Shown here one piece after another: positions 5,479-6,122 of a stretch of DNA of 6,122 bases. Position numbers and translations under genes: made by a program. The notes below the pieces were generated by a model, which saw nothing but the letters and a program-made list of their open reading frames with translations, was not told where the DNA came from and did not search any database. Position 1 is the stretch's first letter. Each line of letters starts with the position of its first letter. The stretch is from an uncultured Hyphomicrobiales bacterium (lineage in GTDB: Bacteria; Pseudomonadota; Alphaproteobacteria; Rhizobiales; Beijerinckiaceae). The stretch is taken from NCBI GenBank assembly GCA_903932565.1, contig CAIZGQ010000181.1:1-6122 (forward strand), read 5' to 3'.

Positions 5479-6050
5479 CGAATGTGACGGGTGCTGCACA
5501 ACCTTTTGCCGCGCAAGATATGGGGCAAATCAAGATGTCACTTGATGGCATTCAGCTTTCAAGTGACAAGGTTGCAAAATCACTGACTGGTGCTTTTACA
5601 AAAGCAATTGAAAGTAGCAAGAGTTTTGATCAGACTCTTCAAGCAATCACGCAGAGCCTCGCCAAGATGGTGATCAATGCCGGCATGCAGCCGGTGCAGC
5701 AGGGCTTGTCTGCATTGCTGTCGACAGCCTTGTCAGGCATCGGCGGTGGCGGTGGCGGTGGTGCACAAAGCATTACGCCATTTGCGGAGGGTGGCATTGT
5801 CGCAAAGCCCACATTTTTTGGCTCGAACGGTGGTGCGGGTTTGATGGGCGAGCGTGGCGCTGAGGCGATCATCCCGCTGTCACGCGGACCGGATGGTCGC
5901 CTGGGGCTAGCCGCCAGTTCTGGCAGTGGTGGCTCCCAGGTCATTAATGTCTCGATCTCGACGCCCGATGTCCAAGGCTTCCAGCAATCGCAGGTTCAGA
6001 TTGCCAGCGCACTTGCAAAAGCCGTTGCACAGGGCCAGCGCGGACTTTGA
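5475..6050 (+). CDS. Short tail tape measure protein (GTA gp11-like)
   Basis: A 191-aa protein that fits GTA gp11, the unusually small tape measure that sets tail length. Residues 15-80 are helical (DGIQLSSDKVAKSLTGAFTK, then FDQTLQAITQSLAKMVINAG), followed by a seven-glycine run (90-96). The conserved C-terminal signature follows: FAEGGIVAKPTFF, then MGERGAEAIIPLSRGPDGRLG, a stretch shared with the C-termini of many siphophage tape measures. The C-terminal helix is rich in Gln and Ala. GTG 5475 is chosen because AAGGAA (5461-5466) is eight bases upstream and it gives a GTGA overlap with gp10.1. RcGTA gp11 is, as I recall, somewhat over 200 aa, so the tail should be similar or slightly shorter. 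No lytic domain is present. Confidence 0.9.
   Translation: MTNVTGAAQPFAAQDMGQIKMSLDGIQLSSDKVAKSLTGAFTKAIESSKSFDQTLQAITQSLAKMVINAGMQPVQQGLSALLSTALSGIGGGGGGGAQSITPFAEGGIVAKPTFFGSNGGAGLMGERGAEAIIPLSRGPDGRLGLAASSGSGGSQVINVSISTPDVQGFQQSQVQIASALAKAVAQGQRGL
5742..5762 (+). repeat. In-frame GGY tandem repeat (polyglycine)
   Basis: Seven consecutive glycine codons, alternating GGC and GGT and ending GGT GGT, lie inside the tape measure gene. They form a flexible hinge between the helical part and the conserved C-terminal domain. A triplet/hexamer tract like this can change length by slippage without breaking the frame. Confidence 0.8.
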
Positions 6051-6083
6051 GGTCTCGCAAACGTAAACGCGGGAGCGCCATCA

Positions 6084-6122
6084 ATGGCATTTCATGAAGT
6101 TCGGTTTCCATTGGACATCGCC
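6084..6122 (+). CDS. Distal tail protein, N-terminus (GTA gp12-like, partial)
   Basis: Only the first 13 codons are in the window: MAFHEVRFPLDIA. This matches the very conserved start of the GTA gp12/DUF2460 (TIGR02217) family, which forms the ring joining tail tube to baseplate. GGGAG at 6071-6075 is eight bases before the ATG, and the position directly after the tape measure is as in RcGTA. The gap from the gp11 stop (6051-6083) holds only this ribosome binding site. Confidence 0.85.
   Translation, partial: MAFHEVRFPLDIA

Overview
The window reads as the head-to-tail middle of a gene transfer agent (GTA) structural cluster of the Rhodobacter capsulatus (RcGTA) type, or of a closely related siphovirus-like prophage. 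The host is most likely an alphaproteobacterium, because this exact gene order and these short protein families are characteristic of alphaproteobacterial GTA clusters. Base composition looks moderately GC-rich by eye. I cannot name a genus. No integrase, repressor, lysis or replication gene is visible, but the window is too small to use that to separate a GTA from a prophage.

Plus-strand layout: the last bases of an upstream gene (expected to be the portal); a 62-aa membrane protein of the g3.5 type (13-201); an unrecognised 63-aa small ORF (198-389); a strong intrinsic terminator (413-435); the HK97-type prohead protease (447-1016); the HK97-fold major capsid protein (1028-2275); the head-tail adaptor gp6 (about 3089-3670); the head-closure/stopper gp7 (3673-3999); the tail terminator gp8 (3999-4427); the TP901-1-type tail tube gp9 (4441-4854); the two tail assembly chaperone-like proteins gp10 (4871-5230) and gp10.1 (5236-5478); a very short tape measure gp11 (5475-6050); and the first 13 codons of the distal tail protein gp12 (from 6084). 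Most junctions overlap or are only a few bases long, with clear Shine-Dalgarno sequences, as expected for one co-transcribed assembly operon. Protease and capsid make the head, gp6/gp7/gp8 form the neck, gp9 polymerises around gp11 with help from gp10/gp10.1, and gp12 starts the baseplate.

Three things depart from a plain structural operon. First, a complete, signal-peptide-bearing, chymotrypsin-fold serine protease (2280-3044) lies on the minus strand between the capsid and adaptor genes, ending 4 bases from the capsid stop. Second, an intrinsic terminator and an extra small ORF sit between the g3.5-like gene and the prohead protease gene. Third, gp10.1 lies in the -1 frame of gp10, lacks an evident Shine-Dalgarno, and the short stretch where both frames are open contains an X XXY YYZ heptamer (AAACCCT, 5203-5209). 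That suggests a programmed -1 frameshift like the G/GT arrangement of long-tailed phages.

There is no gene-free stretch longer than about 60 bases.
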